From contig JAFGSZ010000099.1 in the NCBI GenBank assembly GCA_016934395.1, forward strand, positions 1 through 64,000: a stretch of DNA of 64,000 nt, given 5' to 3'. The DNA is from Bacteroidales bacterium (GTDB lineage: Bacteria > Bacteroidota > Bacteroidia > Bacteroidales > UBA10428). The stretch's first letter is position 1; each line of letters begins with the position of its first letter. This document shows, piece by piece, positions 53,121 to 63,298 of the stretch. The position numbers were made by a program, and so were the translations under genes. Under the pieces are notes generated by a model. The model did no database searches and had not been told where the DNA came from. It saw only the letters and a program-made list of their open reading frames with translations.

Positions 53121-56100
53121 CTAATTACCATTATTTAGCGGATTTTCCTGTTCTTCTATACCTTCCCTGAATCTTCGTACAAACAAATCTTTTTTCCTGT
53201 CGGTAGAAATCATATAAATGTATGAAGTCCTTCCGCTGGGAACTTTCATTCGTCGATCTTTGGGTTTAAGTTCTTTAATTTTATCCAGGTAGTCTTTGTT
53301 TGATGCATGAGTCTGCATAACTCCCCGGGTATAACCAAAATAATACCAGTGCCGCCGGTCGGCTTCAAGATAAATATCAAGAATATCCCCGCTGCGTTTT
53401 ATCTGAAGCTCAATTAACCCGTTTACCCGTTTGTTAATTTGAGTATTATTAATACTGGCAATACCAATGGGACCTTCAGACCAGTATGAGTTGGTTTCAT
53501 TATTCCATCGAAATTTTAATTCGCTAAATAAAAGGGTATGCTGCAGTTCAGGTGGTAATTCCTTATAAAAACCAAACAATCCCAGTTGATCCTTTAAAAT
53601 CTGTGCTTTTTCAGGCCCTAACCATTCGTTCATACCTTTTGTATAAACCATACTGCTTAAATCGGTAGCAGCTAAATCAGGTAAACTGTCGATTTCACTG
53701 GCAATAATATTTAGAATTTCTGGTGTGATAAAAAAATCAATAGCCAGCATCATATCCAGGAGCGTTTCATTTTCAGCCATCTTGTGTGTAACATTACCAA
53801 CTGCCGAAAGTTTAATTTGTCCTAATTCGGCGCCCAGATACAATTTTCCTTCTCCATATAATCCACACGATTCGCGGTGCAGGCTAACATAATTGCCGGG
53901 CAGGGTCTGGTCGAGTAATTTTTCTTTCGAAGATATTTTATAACGTTCAGAAGCTTTGTCGTATACAAGAAATCCATCCGCGGAAACAATACTATTGTCG
54001 CTGTAATTTTTCCACGGTGTTAAAAAAGCCGGATACAGGTGCACTGAGTCATAATATACAAACATACCATTATAAATCTTTTGTTTATTAATATCATACT
54101 GCTGTGCAGGCGCGGGTATATAAATTTCTTTCGGATTAATAACAGATTCAAAATAGAGCCATCTTGTATCCAGCATATCGCAATTGGTTTCGATAAGTGT
54201 GGCACCTTTAAACGTGAGGAATTCCTGATTGGCATCGAGAAACACTTTTCCCTGGTAGGCATAATTCGGACTGAGTGTAAAATTATCTGGTTCCAGGATT
54301 TCACCATTGGCCAAGGTAGTTAAACTGTCGTTGACTTTAATTTCCTTAAAATAAATTATTTGTTCTTTATCATTTTCATCATAATAGATGTAATCTCCGC
54401 TACCTGAATAAAAATTCCGGCTGTTGATTTTAATTTTAGATGAATAAAATTTATGAAATCTGCTTTGGGTATTGGCCATTACCGTGGCGTTTTCCAGTAT
54501 TCTCATATTGGCATCCTCTTCAACATATACCATTCCGCTATCAGGGTAAATTCGGGCATCAGCAACCTCAATAAACTTTACACCTGTAGCTTTAATAACA
54601 TTTTTCTTATAGTCGTAATATGCACGAGGTGATACAAATTGTAAGGAGTCTTGTTTGGGGTGCATGGAAATAAAAGTTGGGCCATCCAGTTGTTCATCAT
54701 CAAAATTAATAATGCCGGTTTGGGGAGGTAAAGTAGTTTCGAGTCCCATGGCAAGTTCCTGTTTCTCCATATCCCATATAAATTTATCGAGATAACTGAT
54801 ATACCTGTTTTCAGGAAAATTAACCAGAGTATATTCTTCATTGCTTTTAAAAATGCCCTTTTTAATGGTGTAGTTAATGTTTGAATTCATATTTTCCGCC
54901 AGCACGGTAAATCCTTCAGTATTTAAAGATTTAAGCCTGAAATCAGCCGTATCCGCATAAATTTCATCAGATGTATATGTAAATAAGTCAGAGTTCAGAT
55001 CTGAATTTTTCAGGTCCATTCGTCCTTTGCCCGACAAACGGGCCGGAGTAAGTTTTAAATCACCCAGCAGTTGGGTAGTATCGTTAAACATTATAAAGTT
55101 ACTGGTCTTTTTAAAAGCATACATTTCATCGGCATATGGAAGCCAGTGGATAAAATTATTCTCCGATTGAACTCCCGGATACTGGGTTTCAACCGTTTGT
55201 TTTTTAATTGTATATTTTTTTGCCTCGGTATCCATAGAATCCGGATAAAATATAAAATCATCAGAAAGAGTAACTGAAGTAAGATAATCCAATTCACCGT
55301 TTCCACGTAATCCTTTATTTGAGAGGTCAAGGGAGTTTTTAAAGATTCCTTTTCCATCATAAACAGGGATACCTTCAGATTGTGTTGTATAACTAAATCC
55401 AAGCGATTTATCAGGTTGAAGTTTGAGAGTTTGTTCCATTACAGGCAATATCCCGGCAGATTGAAATTCACCTTCGAAGGTCATTGATTGAGCATTAAAG
55501 TTATCGAGACTATCCATACTGAATGGATAAAGTTCAAAGAAAAAGTCATCGGAATTGTAAACACCTCCCAATACATTATTACCGTTGTAGAAAATATAAG
55601 AATTCTCTTTACTGTTAAAGATTGGATATTCGGGATTTGGATTTCTTCCTGATTTATTATCGGGCTTATCGATTAAAATTTCTCCGGTAATATGCTGCAC
55701 CAGGTTGGCTGCTTCTGCAACTTCGGGAAAACCATAGTTTGTTTTTTTACCGGTTTGAAACCTGATTTGCATGGAATCTACATTTTGAAGGCTGATCTTA
55801 AATGAATCGTAATCGAAAAAAAAGTTTGAACCGTAAAAGGTAAACAATCCGGCATCTACTGTTCCGTCAAACTGGAAATTACGATTACGTTTCATAATAA
55901 TTTTCTCCCGTTTGGGATAGATGACCACATTTTGGGAATCGCTGACAAAAATTTTGGGTATGCCATAAATAATTAAGTCGTTAGACCGAATATCAAATAC
56001 TGCATTCTCTAAAGGGGCCTCTACCCGAGAAGGAAAATTGATCACGTCAAAATCAATAAGGTTAACGCTGGCTGCAATATAATCGTTCAGTCGGGGTTTT

Positions 56101-57641
56101 ATAGTCGCCATATCCGTGTTGGAATCATAAAAAATAAAACCCAGTACCGACATACGCATGAGCAATTGTCTTACTGTATGAATAGGTTTTTTAAGATAAT
56201 CTGCAAAATCCTGGGCCAGAAACTGATCCCGGCCAATCTTTTTTGAAAATCCGCGAATAGAGAGGAGGGGATGCACGGCATCCATTTCCTGCATACCCAG
56301 GTATTTATTAAGATTGAAAAAATTTATGGATTCGAAATTTGCATTACCAATAGAAGTGCCCCGGGCCGGAGTAAAGCGCATAAAAGGTTCATTCATATAC
56401 CATTGTAACTGTTCAAATTCCATATCCACATTATGATAGGAATTAAAGTACGGACTAGTGGATGTGAAGTTTTCAGATCGGTTAAGCGTTAATTCACGAT
56501 TTTTAACAACATAAGTTAAATGGAGGTCCGGATGATAGATAGAATCTTTATTCAATTTGATCACAATACTTGCATTCAAACCATTAATTCTATCCGATTT
56601 AAATCCGAAATAATTCGAATTGGCAGTGAGGCGCAAGGTATCATTGTAATAAATTTTGAGCATGGCGGGTTTCTCAAAATTTCCGGTTCCCACAAGTTTT
56701 GCACCCTGCATAGAAAGTCCTCCTTCATAATCAATATCCTGATAAAGATTGCGAATCTTAAAATTTTTTGTATATGAATCAAATTGGGGATAGGTAGCGC
56801 TTTCCTGTGTTTTATTAAATTTTACTTTATCTATCAGGATACCTTTTAGTGGTGCATCAAAATATAATTTATTTGTAAATACAACTTCCTCTGCCTGATA
56901 TTCAGATTTTTTCATATCTATTTCATACACATCAAGTGTGGCGAAAACCTCTTCAGGTTTAAATCCTCCTCTTTCCCAGGTTACCATTCCGCCATTTCCT
57001 TCCCATTTATCTTCAAGTGGAAAATACACCCCCCGGGTTTCAAAAATTTTAATGCTGTCTCTCTTGGCATAACATGTAAGTTCGGTTTTTTCAAACTGAA
57101 ATTGGATCTCTTTTTCAAATCTAATGCTATAATTAGCTGGATTGGCTGTCCATTGTGTAGATGCAGATTTATACAGGGTATTTTCGGATAATATATACCA
57201 GGTGTTTTCAAGCAGGTGATTAATATGACTTATTATTACTTTTTTTCGTTTAATAATTGCAGATAGGCCTTCTGACCATTCTGAAAAGTCTTTTTCAGGA
57301 ATATTGTTTTCTTTGAACGCCAGCAGGCAATTCATGTAATTTTTAAAATGTAATGAAGGTTTGGCATTATTTTCAATCAGTTCCTGTGATAGTTTTATAA
57401 TCACTTCTTTATCTTTTTCAGAAAATAAACTATCACTTTGCCAGGCCATAATAAACCTGTCCAGAATTTCTTCGGCTTCTGAGGTAAGGTTATTTTCCAT
57501 ATAGTCTGATAATTCATCGATATATTTTTCAGGTTCGCCTGAAAATTTCTTGAAATCCTGGGCACAGACAAATTCAAAAGACATCAAAACTATCAGTACC
57601 GGGGTAATTAATTTTATTATAGTATTTGAGATTAGCTGCAT
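53121..57641 (-). CDS. very large secreted protein, function unknown
   Basis: A 1506-residue protein with a signal peptide (about residues 1-28, ending CAQ). The mature protein is mostly beta-strand-rich, with repeated segments in which short strands alternate with Asp/Asn-rich turns and aromatic residues (patterns such as DGTVDAGLFTFYGSNF and KLYFDAPLKG). A helical stretch at about residues 490-520 (YLKKPIHTVRQLLMRM) resembles a small winged-helix insert. It lacks a C-terminal aromatic beta-barrel signature or sorting domain, so outer-membrane insertion is not clear. A periplasmic or surface scaffold similar to AsmA/LptA-like beta-structures is possible. I know no characterised homologue. 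prmA lies upstream. Confidence 0.75.
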   Translation of the reverse strand: MQLISNTIIKLITPVLIVLMSFEFVCAQDFKKFSGEPEKYIDELSDYMENNLTSEAEEILDRFIMAWQSDSLFSEKDKEVIIKLSQELIENNAKPSLHFKNYMNCLLAFKENNIPEKDFSEWSEGLSAIIKRKKVIISHINHLLENTWYILSENTLYKSASTQWTANPANYSIRFEKEIQFQFEKTELTCYAKRDSIKIFETRGVYFPLEDKWEGNGGMVTWERGGFKPEEVFATLDVYEIDMKKSEYQAEEVVFTNKLYFDAPLKGILIDKVKFNKTQESATYPQFDSYTKNFKIRNLYQDIDYEGGLSMQGAKLVGTGNFEKPAMLKIYYNDTLRLTANSNYFGFKSDRINGLNASIVIKLNKDSIYHPDLHLTYVVKNRELTLNRSENFTSTSPYFNSYHNVDMEFEQLQWYMNEPFMRFTPARGTSIGNANFESINFFNLNKYLGMQEMDAVHPLLSIRGFSKKIGRDQFLAQDFADYLKKPIHTVRQLLMRMSVLGFIFYDSNTDMATIKPRLNDYIAASVNLIDFDVINFPSRVEAPLENAVFDIRSNDLIIYGIPKIFVSDSQNVVIYPKREKIIMKRNRNFQFDGTVDAGLFTFYGSNFFFDYDSFKISLQNVDSMQIRFQTGKKTNYGFPEVAEAANLVQHITGEILIDKPDNKSGRNPNPEYPIFNSKENSYIFYNGNNVLGGVYNSDDFFFELYPFSMDSLDNFNAQSMTFEGEFQSAGILPVMEQTLKLQPDKSLGFSYTTQSEGIPVYDGKGIFKNSLDLSNKGLRGNGELDYLTSVTLSDDFIFYPDSMDTEAKKYTIKKQTVETQYPGVQSENNFIHWLPYADEMYAFKKTSNFIMFNDTTQLLGDLKLTPARLSGKGRMDLKNSDLNSDLFTYTSDEIYADTADFRLKSLNTEGFTVLAENMNSNINYTIKKGIFKSNEEYTLVNFPENRYISYLDKFIWDMEKQELAMGLETTLPPQTGIINFDDEQLDGPTFISMHPKQDSLQFVSPRAYYDYKKNVIKATGVKFIEVADARIYPDSGMVYVEEDANMRILENATVMANTQSRFHKFYSSKIKINSRNFYSGSGDYIYYDENDKEQIIYFKEIKVNDSLTTLANGEILEPDNFTLSPNYAYQGKVFLDANQEFLTFKGATLIETNCDMLDTRWLYFESVINPKEIYIPAPAQQYDINKQKIYNGMFVYYDSVHLYPAFLTPWKNYSDNSIVSADGFLVYDKASERYKISSKEKLLDQTLPGNYVSLHRESCGLYGEGKLYLGAELGQIKLSAVGNVTHKMAENETLLDMMLAIDFFITPEILNIIASEIDSLPDLAATDLSSMVYTKGMNEWLGPEKAQILKDQLGLFGFYKELPPELQHTLLFSELKFRWNNETNSYWSEGPIGIASINNTQINKRVNGLIELQIKRSGDILDIYLEADRRHWYYFGYTRGVMQTHASNKDYLDKIKELKPKDRRMKVPSGRTSYIYMISTDRKKDLFVRRFREGIEEQENPLNNGN

Positions 57642-57676
57642 CAGGTTTAATTCTGTTTATGAATTTTAAAATTAAG

Positions 57677-58507
57677 TTATTTCTTTAAAAATCGGATCAT
57701 AATCCAGTTTCCTTTTGTTTTTGTGCCTATATATTCCAGGTAGTTTACAGTTGCTGTGTCTATAATGGTTTTGGAATCTGCTTCAAGAATTCCGCTTACC
57801 ATTAGATGCCCTCCTGTATATAACGATTTGCCGTATGTTTTAATATCATTTAATAAAATATTCCGGTTAATATTGGCCAGAATAATATCAAATTTATGAT
57901 CTTCTATTTTACCTGCATCTCCTTGTATCACCTTTATATTTTTCACCCGGTTTCTTTCAATGTTTTCGAGTGTATTGGTATAAGCCCATTCATCAATATC
58001 TATTGCCATAATATTACCTGCCCCTTGCTTTGATGCAAGTATTGCCAGAACACCTGTTCCGCAACCCATATCAAGCACTTTTTTATTTTGCATTTCTGTT
58101 TCCAGAATTCCCCGGACCATGAGTTCGGTGGTTTCATGATGTCCTGTTCCGAAAGACATTTTAGGTTCAATAATAATCTCAAAGGGATATTTTTCTGCAA
58201 TTTGGTGAAAGGGCGCCCTGATCAGACAGAGGCCATCTATAACCACCGGTTCAAAGTTTTTTTCCCATTCTTCGTTCCAGTTCTTATTTTCAACAACAGC
58301 ATAGGAAATATCTAAGCTTTTAAAATTAAAATATGCATTTTTTATTTTTGAAATTATTGAGGAACTGAATAAAGAATCTGGCAAATACCCGATAATGTAA
58401 TTATCATATTCTTCAATACCCTCAAATTCCATCAGATCGAGTTCGGCAATTAATAGTTCTTTTAGTTGATTTTCATTCTGTGGAAGATTAAACCTGAATG
58501 CATACAT
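57677..58507 (-). CDS. prmA: ribosomal protein L11 methyltransferase
   Basis: A 276-residue class I methyltransferase that trimethylates ribosomal protein L11. The AdoMet motif is VLDMGCGTGVLAILASKQGA (about residues 142-161), followed by AIDIDEWAYTNTLEN, and the catalytic loop is DIILANINRNILL. The N-terminal ferredoxin-like substrate domain precedes it. Length matches the Bacteroidota form, slightly short of E. coli. The promoter is not clear; the 1506-residue gene follows 35 bases downstream. Confidence 0.93.
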   Translation of the reverse strand: MYAFRFNLPQNENQLKELLIAELDLMEFEGIEEYDNYIIGYLPDSLFSSSIISKIKNAYFNFKSLDISYAVVENKNWNEEWEKNFEPVVIDGLCLIRAPFHQIAEKYPFEIIIEPKMSFGTGHHETTELMVRGILETEMQNKKVLDMGCGTGVLAILASKQGAGNIMAIDIDEWAYTNTLENIERNRVKNIKVIQGDAGKIEDHKFDIILANINRNILLNDIKTYGKSLYTGGHLMVSGILEADSKTIIDTATVNYLEYIGTKTKGNWIMIRFLKK

Positions 58508-58567
58508 TTTTAAATGATTTTGATACTATGAATAAGATAGCCTAAAAATTACAAAACCTGTGCGCAT

Positions 58568-58613
58568 AAAAAAACGGTAATAGCATAAATTATTTAACTA
58601 TTACCGCTTTTTT
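58568..58613 (-). terminator. bidirectional intrinsic terminator after tpiA
   Basis: CGGTAATAG pairs with CTATTACCG around a 14-base AT-rich loop. T-rich runs follow on both strands. On the minus strand it lies 18 bases after the tpiA stop codon. Confidence 0.8.
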
Positions 58614-58630
58614 TCAAACAATAAGTTTAT

Positions 58631-59380
58631 TTAAAAAGCATTCACAATGCCCATAAAATCATCAGCGTTAAGCGAAGCGCCACCAATCAGTCCTCCATCA
58701 ACATCGGGTTTATCGAAAAGCTCTTTAGCATTCGAAGGCTTGCAGCTTCCGCCATATAAAATACTGGTGTTACCTGCGGCATCTTTCCCATATTTTTCAG
58801 TAATTAAGTGGCGAATTACTTTATGCATCTCCTGCGCTTGTTCGGGTGAGGCCACAACACCGGTGCCAATAGCCCAAACGGGTTCATATGCTATAACTAC
58901 TTTACTGAATTGTTCGGGTGAAAGATCAAAAATTCCTTCTTCAATCTGTTGTTTTACCACACTAATATGTTTTCCGGATTCTCTTTCCGCAAGAACTTCG
59001 CCGCAGCAAAAAATAGGAGTCAACTCGTTTTCAAGGGCCAGCTTCACTTTTTTATTCAGGGTTTTATTATCTTCGTTGTAATAAGCCCTTCGTTCCGAAT
59101 GACCAATAATCACGTGGGTTGCACCTGTTGATTTGATCATTTCAGCAGACACTTCACCTGTATAGGCGCCACTTGCTTCCGAGGCACAATTTTCAGCGCC
59201 AAGAAATAATGAGTCTTTTGAAATAACTTTGCTTACTTCAGAAAGGTGAATAAAGGGTGTGCATAGAATAACAGTAACATTATTGCCCAAAACCTGCTGA
59301 TTTACCTGTTTTGCTAACTCAATGCCGTCCTGAAGATTTTTATTCATTTTCCAGTTGCCGGCTACTATCTTTTTTCTCAT
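58631..59380 (-). CDS. tpiA: triose-phosphate isomerase
   Basis: A 249-residue (beta/alpha)8 glycolytic enzyme. Catalytic residues are the Lys of AGNWKMN near residue 11, His in IIGHSERR (about 95) and Glu in [11 protein letters not shown] (about 169). The phosphate loop is [14 protein letters not shown] 59380 gives the standard [13 protein letters not shown] start; an in-frame ATG 14 codons upstream (59422) adds an unusual N-terminus and is unlikely. It sits downstream of the BT_3928-type gene, as in other Bacteroidales. Confidence 0.97.
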   Translation of the reverse strand: MRKKIVAGNWKMNKNLQDGIELAKQVNQQVLGNNVTVILCTPFIHLSEVSKVISKDSLFLGAENCASEASGAYTGEVSAEMIKSTGATHVIIGHSERRAYYNEDNKTLNKKVKLALENELTPIFCCGEVLAERESGKHISVVKQQIEEGIFDLSPEQFSKVVIAYEPVWAIGTGVVASPEQAQEMHKVIRHLITEKYGKDAAGNTSILYGGSCKPSNAKELFDKPDVDGGLIGGASLNADDFMGIVNAF

Positions 59381-59484
59381 GTGTATATAATTTTGATTAT
59401 GGAACTTTTTACGAAAGGCCAAAAATACTAAATAAAGTTTTTAAAACAGAATGAATAACTCTGAATATCAATTTTTCAATCCGG

Positions 59485-60723
59485 TTATTTTTTCAGGATA
59501 TATCGCGTATACAATACATGAAAAGCCAACAGCACCAAAAAAAATATTGCAGAAATAGAAAGCACTTTTAAATGCTCCAGTTTGCTTCGGTATTGGTTGA
59601 TTGTAAATTGACTGAAATCTTTTGTAAATTCATCGGGAGGCGGAAAATCCCGAAATCCCCATTTACCCAGGATAATTCCGTTACGTATTAATAACAGGCC
59701 GGGATTTGACCGGATAATGGTTTTTAATGTAATTTCATCGCCGGTATAAATAGAAAATTCAACGGGCAGGGTATTTCTTAGATTTTCAATTTCCTCATTT
59801 GTGGATGAAGTAATGCAGTAAAAAGTACAATTTCTTTCCGCACAACTTAGGGCAATCTCATTTGCTTTTTTTATCGCTTCGATATTAGTCTTTGAGAGAT
59901 CGTATGCAACCATCAGCAAAGAATAATCCGAATCGTAAAGCAAATTTTCAGTATAATCTTCACCCTCTATGGTGGTTAATGTAAAATCGTGAATAGGAGG
60001 TTCATATCCCTTTTTTACCAGTGTTTGCCTGGTCTCCACCCATGTCCATGTAGAATCTTTCCAGGGATAATTTTCCATGGTAAATTCTTCCTGCACCCCG
60101 TTTTTCTCATAGATTAAAGTTGTTTCGTATTCGTCAATCGGCATACCTTCGGGAATTTCCATACCCTCTGGAATGCTCGCTCCGGTTTTATATGGCCTGA
60201 AATCGAGCAGGGGAAGATGTCTGTATGAATAAAGGGAGATACTTATTCCAAAAATTATCAATGCTGCTGCGAGAATCCATTCTGTAATATCTGGGTAAAA
60301 CGGAATATATTTTCTGCGTGAAATGAATATTATTAAAACCGGAACAAAAAGGATTATATTTTTCCAAAAGGTTTGCCAGTTGGTAAGAATAATTGCATCG
60401 CCAAAACAACCGCAGTCGCTTACGGGATTATAAATTGCAAGAATAAAAGTAAGCAGTGTAAAGTAGCTCATAAAAATAAGCAGCAGCCAGCTTGTAATTT
60501 TCATGCGAATTCCCAGTAAAAGGTTAATCCCGATCAGCAGTTCAAGAGTACTGAGAATAATGGCCAATGGAAGGGATAGATGATCGAAAAAGGATAGTCT
60601 AAAAGCTTCGAAATAATCCATAAACTTATAAGCTGATCCCAGAGGGTCAACTGCTTTTACAAAGCCTGAAAAGATAAATACCAGTCCGACAACTAAACGA
60701 CTGATAATCCTGACAATTTTCAT
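59485..60723 (-). CDS. BT_3928-type DoxX/thioredoxin-like membrane protein
   Basis: A 412-residue protein. The N-terminal third has four membrane segments with the DoxX/MauE pattern SRLVVGLVFIFSGFVKAVDPLG and a Cys pair in SDCGCFGD (about residue 105) that could be redox-active. The C-terminal part contains a periplasmic thioredoxin-like domain (LLMVAYDLSKTNIEAIKKANEIALS, with a Cys pair in SCAERNCTFY). A final membrane segment closes the protein. The family is Bacteroidota-specific and linked to tpiA by gene order. A role in periplasmic thiol chemistry is inferred from the cysteines. Confidence 0.85.
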   Translation of the reverse strand: MKIVRIISRLVVGLVFIFSGFVKAVDPLGSAYKFMDYFEAFRLSFFDHLSLPLAIILSTLELLIGINLLLGIRMKITSWLLLIFMSYFTLLTFILAIYNPVSDCGCFGDAIILTNWQTFWKNIILFVPVLIIFISRRKYIPFYPDITEWILAAALIIFGISISLYSYRHLPLLDFRPYKTGASIPEGMEIPEGMPIDEYETTLIYEKNGVQEEFTMENYPWKDSTWTWVETRQTLVKKGYEPPIHDFTLTTIEGEDYTENLLYDSDYSLLMVAYDLSKTNIEAIKKANEIALSCAERNCTFYCITSSTNEEIENLRNTLPVEFSIYTGDEITLKTIIRSNPGLLLIRNGIILGKWGFRDFPPPDEFTKDFSQFTINQYRSKLEHLKVLSISAIFFLVLLAFHVLYTRYILKK

Positions 60724-60741
60724 TTCTGGAATTTTTTATAA

Positions 60742-61419
60742 TTAAACGAATTGTAATTGACTTCTCATTTTTTCAAAAATAACTTCCGGAGGTAATATTA
60801 TGTTTTTAGCATCGCTGCAGGTAATTTTAATAAAATCCTTATGTTTATCCACTTCGCGTAAATATACCTGTCTTACGCGTTCCTGAAAAGGAAGGTTCTG
60901 TTCATGAATGTCCGCAGCTCCGGCAAGATAATCCCTGTCGCTGCCTTTTCGCTGCTGTTTCAAATTATTCTCTGTAAAACTAAAAGGAACATCCAGAAAA
61001 AGACTGATATCAGGGCGAGGAATTTTATTATATGAATATTCAAATTCAAGAATCCATGCTGCGAGCTCCGCAGATTTATCCTGGTTTTCAATCTTGGCAC
61101 ATTGAAATGCAATATTCGAATATACATAACGATCAACAATAACCAGATTTCCGTCAGAAAGCCAGCCATTAATTAATTCGCTCGAATCTTTACGGTCACC
61201 GGCATAAATCAGCGCTACAAGGTATGGATTTACTGAATTAATATCACCAAGTTCGCCTCGTAGAAATCGGGCCACAAGCTCACCATAAAAAGGGGAATTT
61301 GTTCTGGGAAAATGGAGATATTTGTATTTTATTTTTTGAAGCTCCAGATAGTTTTGCAATAATTTAAGCTGGGTTGATTTGCCCGATCCGTCCAGACCTT
61401 CGATGTTAATAAAATTCAT
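60742..61419 (-). CDS. tmk: thymidylate kinase
   Basis: A 225-residue P-loop kinase converting dTMP to dTDP. The P-loop is EGLDGSGKSTQ near the N-terminus, the DRY segment is VIVDRYVYSN, and the LID region is rich in Arg/Lys (NLKQQRKGSDRDY). The ATG at 61419 gives the standard MNFINIEGLDG start; the longer open frame from 61596 overlaps the divergent folP gene and is rejected. It is divergent from folP with 85 bases between the starts. Confidence 0.94.
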   Translation of the reverse strand: MNFINIEGLDGSGKSTQLKLLQNYLELQKIKYKYLHFPRTNSPFYGELVARFLRGELGDINSVNPYLVALIYAGDRKDSSELINGWLSDGNLVIVDRYVYSNIAFQCAKIENQDKSAELAAWILEFEYSYNKIPRPDISLFLDVPFSFTENNLKQQRKGSDRDYLAGAADIHEQNLPFQERVRQVYLREVDKHKDFIKITCSDAKNIILPPEVIFEKMRSQLQFV

Positions 61420-61504
61420 AATTATTAAAAAGTTCTTGGATAATAAATAGTTGTGATACGCGCTAAAGTTTTTATTTTTAACTAAAGTTAAACACCACTG
61501 ATAA

Positions 61505-62386
61505 ATGGAATTTAAAGATACATTTTTTTCGAGAAAATTAAATTTAAATTGCGGCGGTAGGTTACTCGATTTAAGTGAACCCCGTGTAATGGGCATTTTA
61601 AATGTTACCCCTGACTCATTTTATGATGGTAAGAGGTACACCACAAAAGAAGCCATCCAAGCCAAAACACAACAGATTTTTAGTGAAGGCGCTTCATTTA
61701 TTGATATTGGGGGATATTCATCAAGACCCGGTGCAGCAAATATTTCTGTTGAAGAAGAATTTAAGCGGCTTGCAATGGCATTAGAGATCGTTAGAACGGA
61801 ATATCCGGAAGTCATTATATCTGTTGATACTTTTAGGTCATCGATTGCCAGAAGAGTGGTTAAGGATTTTTCAGTAGATATTATAAATGATATATCAGCA
61901 GGTGAGTTGGATACAGAAATGTTTGCAACAATTGCCGAATTGCAGGTGCCGTATATTATTATGCATATGAAAGGAAATCCACAGAATATGCAGGATAGCC
62001 CGGCTTATACAGATATTTTAAAAGAAATATTTATGTACTTTTCGAAAAAAATACAGATTTTAAATAAGTTGGGAGTAAACGATATTATTCTGGACCCCGG
62101 ATTTGGTTTTGGCAAAACTACAGGCCATAATTACCGGATATTAAATCAGCTTATACATTTTGAAATTTTTGAGCTTCCGTTAATGGTTGGTTTGTCGAGA
62201 AAATCTATGATTTATAAAATACTGGAGAATACACCAGATGACGCGCTGAACGGAACCACCGTGCTGAATACTCTGGCTTTGTTAAACGGGGCCCATATAT
62301 TGCGGGTACACGATGTAAAGCAAGCCATTGAAGCTATTGCTCTTGTTAAACAATACATTCAAGCAGGCGAATCTGAAACGGAATAA
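61505..62386 (+). CDS. folP: dihydropteroate synthase
   Basis: A 293-residue TIM-barrel enzyme joining p-aminobenzoate to the pterin pyrophosphate; target of sulfonamides. Family motifs are MGILNVTPDSFYDGK near residue 28, IDIGGYSSRPGA (pterin site), DTFRSSIAR, NDISAG and LDPGFGFGKT. The C-terminal LRVHDVKQAIEA carries the RVHDV motif. Length is normal. cdaA follows 30 bases later, a pairing common in Bacteroidota. Confidence 0.97.
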   Translation: MEFKDTFFSRKLNLNCGGRLLDLSEPRVMGILNVTPDSFYDGKRYTTKEAIQAKTQQIFSEGASFIDIGGYSSRPGAANISVEEEFKRLAMALEIVRTEYPEVIISVDTFRSSIARRVVKDFSVDIINDISAGELDTEMFATIAELQVPYIIMHMKGNPQNMQDSPAYTDILKEIFMYFSKKIQILNKLGVNDIILDPGFGFGKTTGHNYRILNQLIHFEIFELPLMVGLSRKSMIYKILENTPDDALNGTTVLNTLALLNGAHILRVHDVKQAIEAIALVKQYIQAGESETE

Positions 62387-62416
62387 ATTAGTAACTTTGA
62401 ATTTCAAAATATTTCT

Positions 62417-63202
62417 ATGATACCCGGTTTCATTATTTTTCGGTTTATTGATCTTATTGATATCCTGCTGGTGGCGTTTCTAATGTACCAGATCTATATA
62501 CTTATAAAAGATACTTTAGCTATACATATTTTTGTCGCTATAATTGCCATCCTATTACTGTGGAAAGTAGTAGACATTACAAAAATGAAGCTTCTGGGTT
62601 CTATTCTCGGCCAGATAATAGGAGTAGGTGCCATTGCAATTATCGTGCTTTTTCAGCAGGAAATAAGACGATTCCTTGTATTAATGGGAACAAGGTATTT
62701 TTCAAATTACCGGCTAAACCTTGATAATTTATTTCTCACCAATTTAAAGCAGGATCATGTAGTAAAAATCAATTCAATTGTTAAGGCATGCATTAATATG
62801 GCTAAAAATAAAACAGGAGCCCTGATTGTTCTCAAAAAGAAATCACATTTAAATACCTATGTTGAATCGGGAGACTTTATAAATGCCAGCACTTCCAGCA
62901 GATTGATTGAAAGTATTTTTAACAAATACGGGCCATTACACGACGGAGCTGTAATTATTATTGATGACAGGATTGTGGCCGCGCGCTGTGTTTTACCGGT
63001 ATCCGATAATTTTAACCTTCCACCCACATATGGTATGCGGCACAGAGCAGGTATCGGGCTAACAGAGCAAACCGATTCACTGGTTATTATTATTTCTGAA
63101 GAAACCGGTGAAATATCGCTGGCTGAAAGAGGAAAAATAAAAAGAGTTGATTCGAAAATATTATACAGGTCTTTAGAAAAAGAATTTGGGATCAAGCAGT
63201 AA
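62417..63202 (+). CDS. cdaA: diadenylate cyclase CdaA (c-di-AMP synthase)
   Basis: A 261-residue membrane enzyme making c-di-AMP from two ATP. Three N-terminal membrane segments (about residues 10-30, 38-55 and 62-85) precede the DAC domain. Its motifs are PLHDGAVIIID (DGA) and GMRHRAGIGLTEQ (RHR), both intact. Length is typical. The messenger controls potassium and osmotic balance in many bacteria. The gene follows folP and precedes an mscS-like channel gene by 96 bases. Confidence 0.96.
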   Translation: MIPGFIIFRFIDLIDILLVAFLMYQIYILIKDTLAIHIFVAIIAILLLWKVVDITKMKLLGSILGQIIGVGAIAIIVLFQQEIRRFLVLMGTRYFSNYRLNLDNLFLTNLKQDHVVKINSIVKACINMAKNKTGALIVLKKKSHLNTYVESGDFINASTSSRLIESIFNKYGPLHDGAVIIIDDRIVAARCVLPVSDNFNLPPTYGMRHRAGIGLTEQTDSLVIIISEETGEISLAERGKIKRVDSKILYRSLEKEFGIKQ

Positions 63203-63298
63203 TTATGTTTGAACATAATTCGTTTTTATAGAAGAATTTTTTTCATAACATATTTTTAAGTATTCATACAAAGTAATTCTATAAATTACCCTGCATAT

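Noticed and set aside
61420-61596. Upstream extension of the tmk reading frame
   Set aside because: It overlaps the divergent folP start and lacks kinase sequence; the P-loop begins right after ATG 61419.
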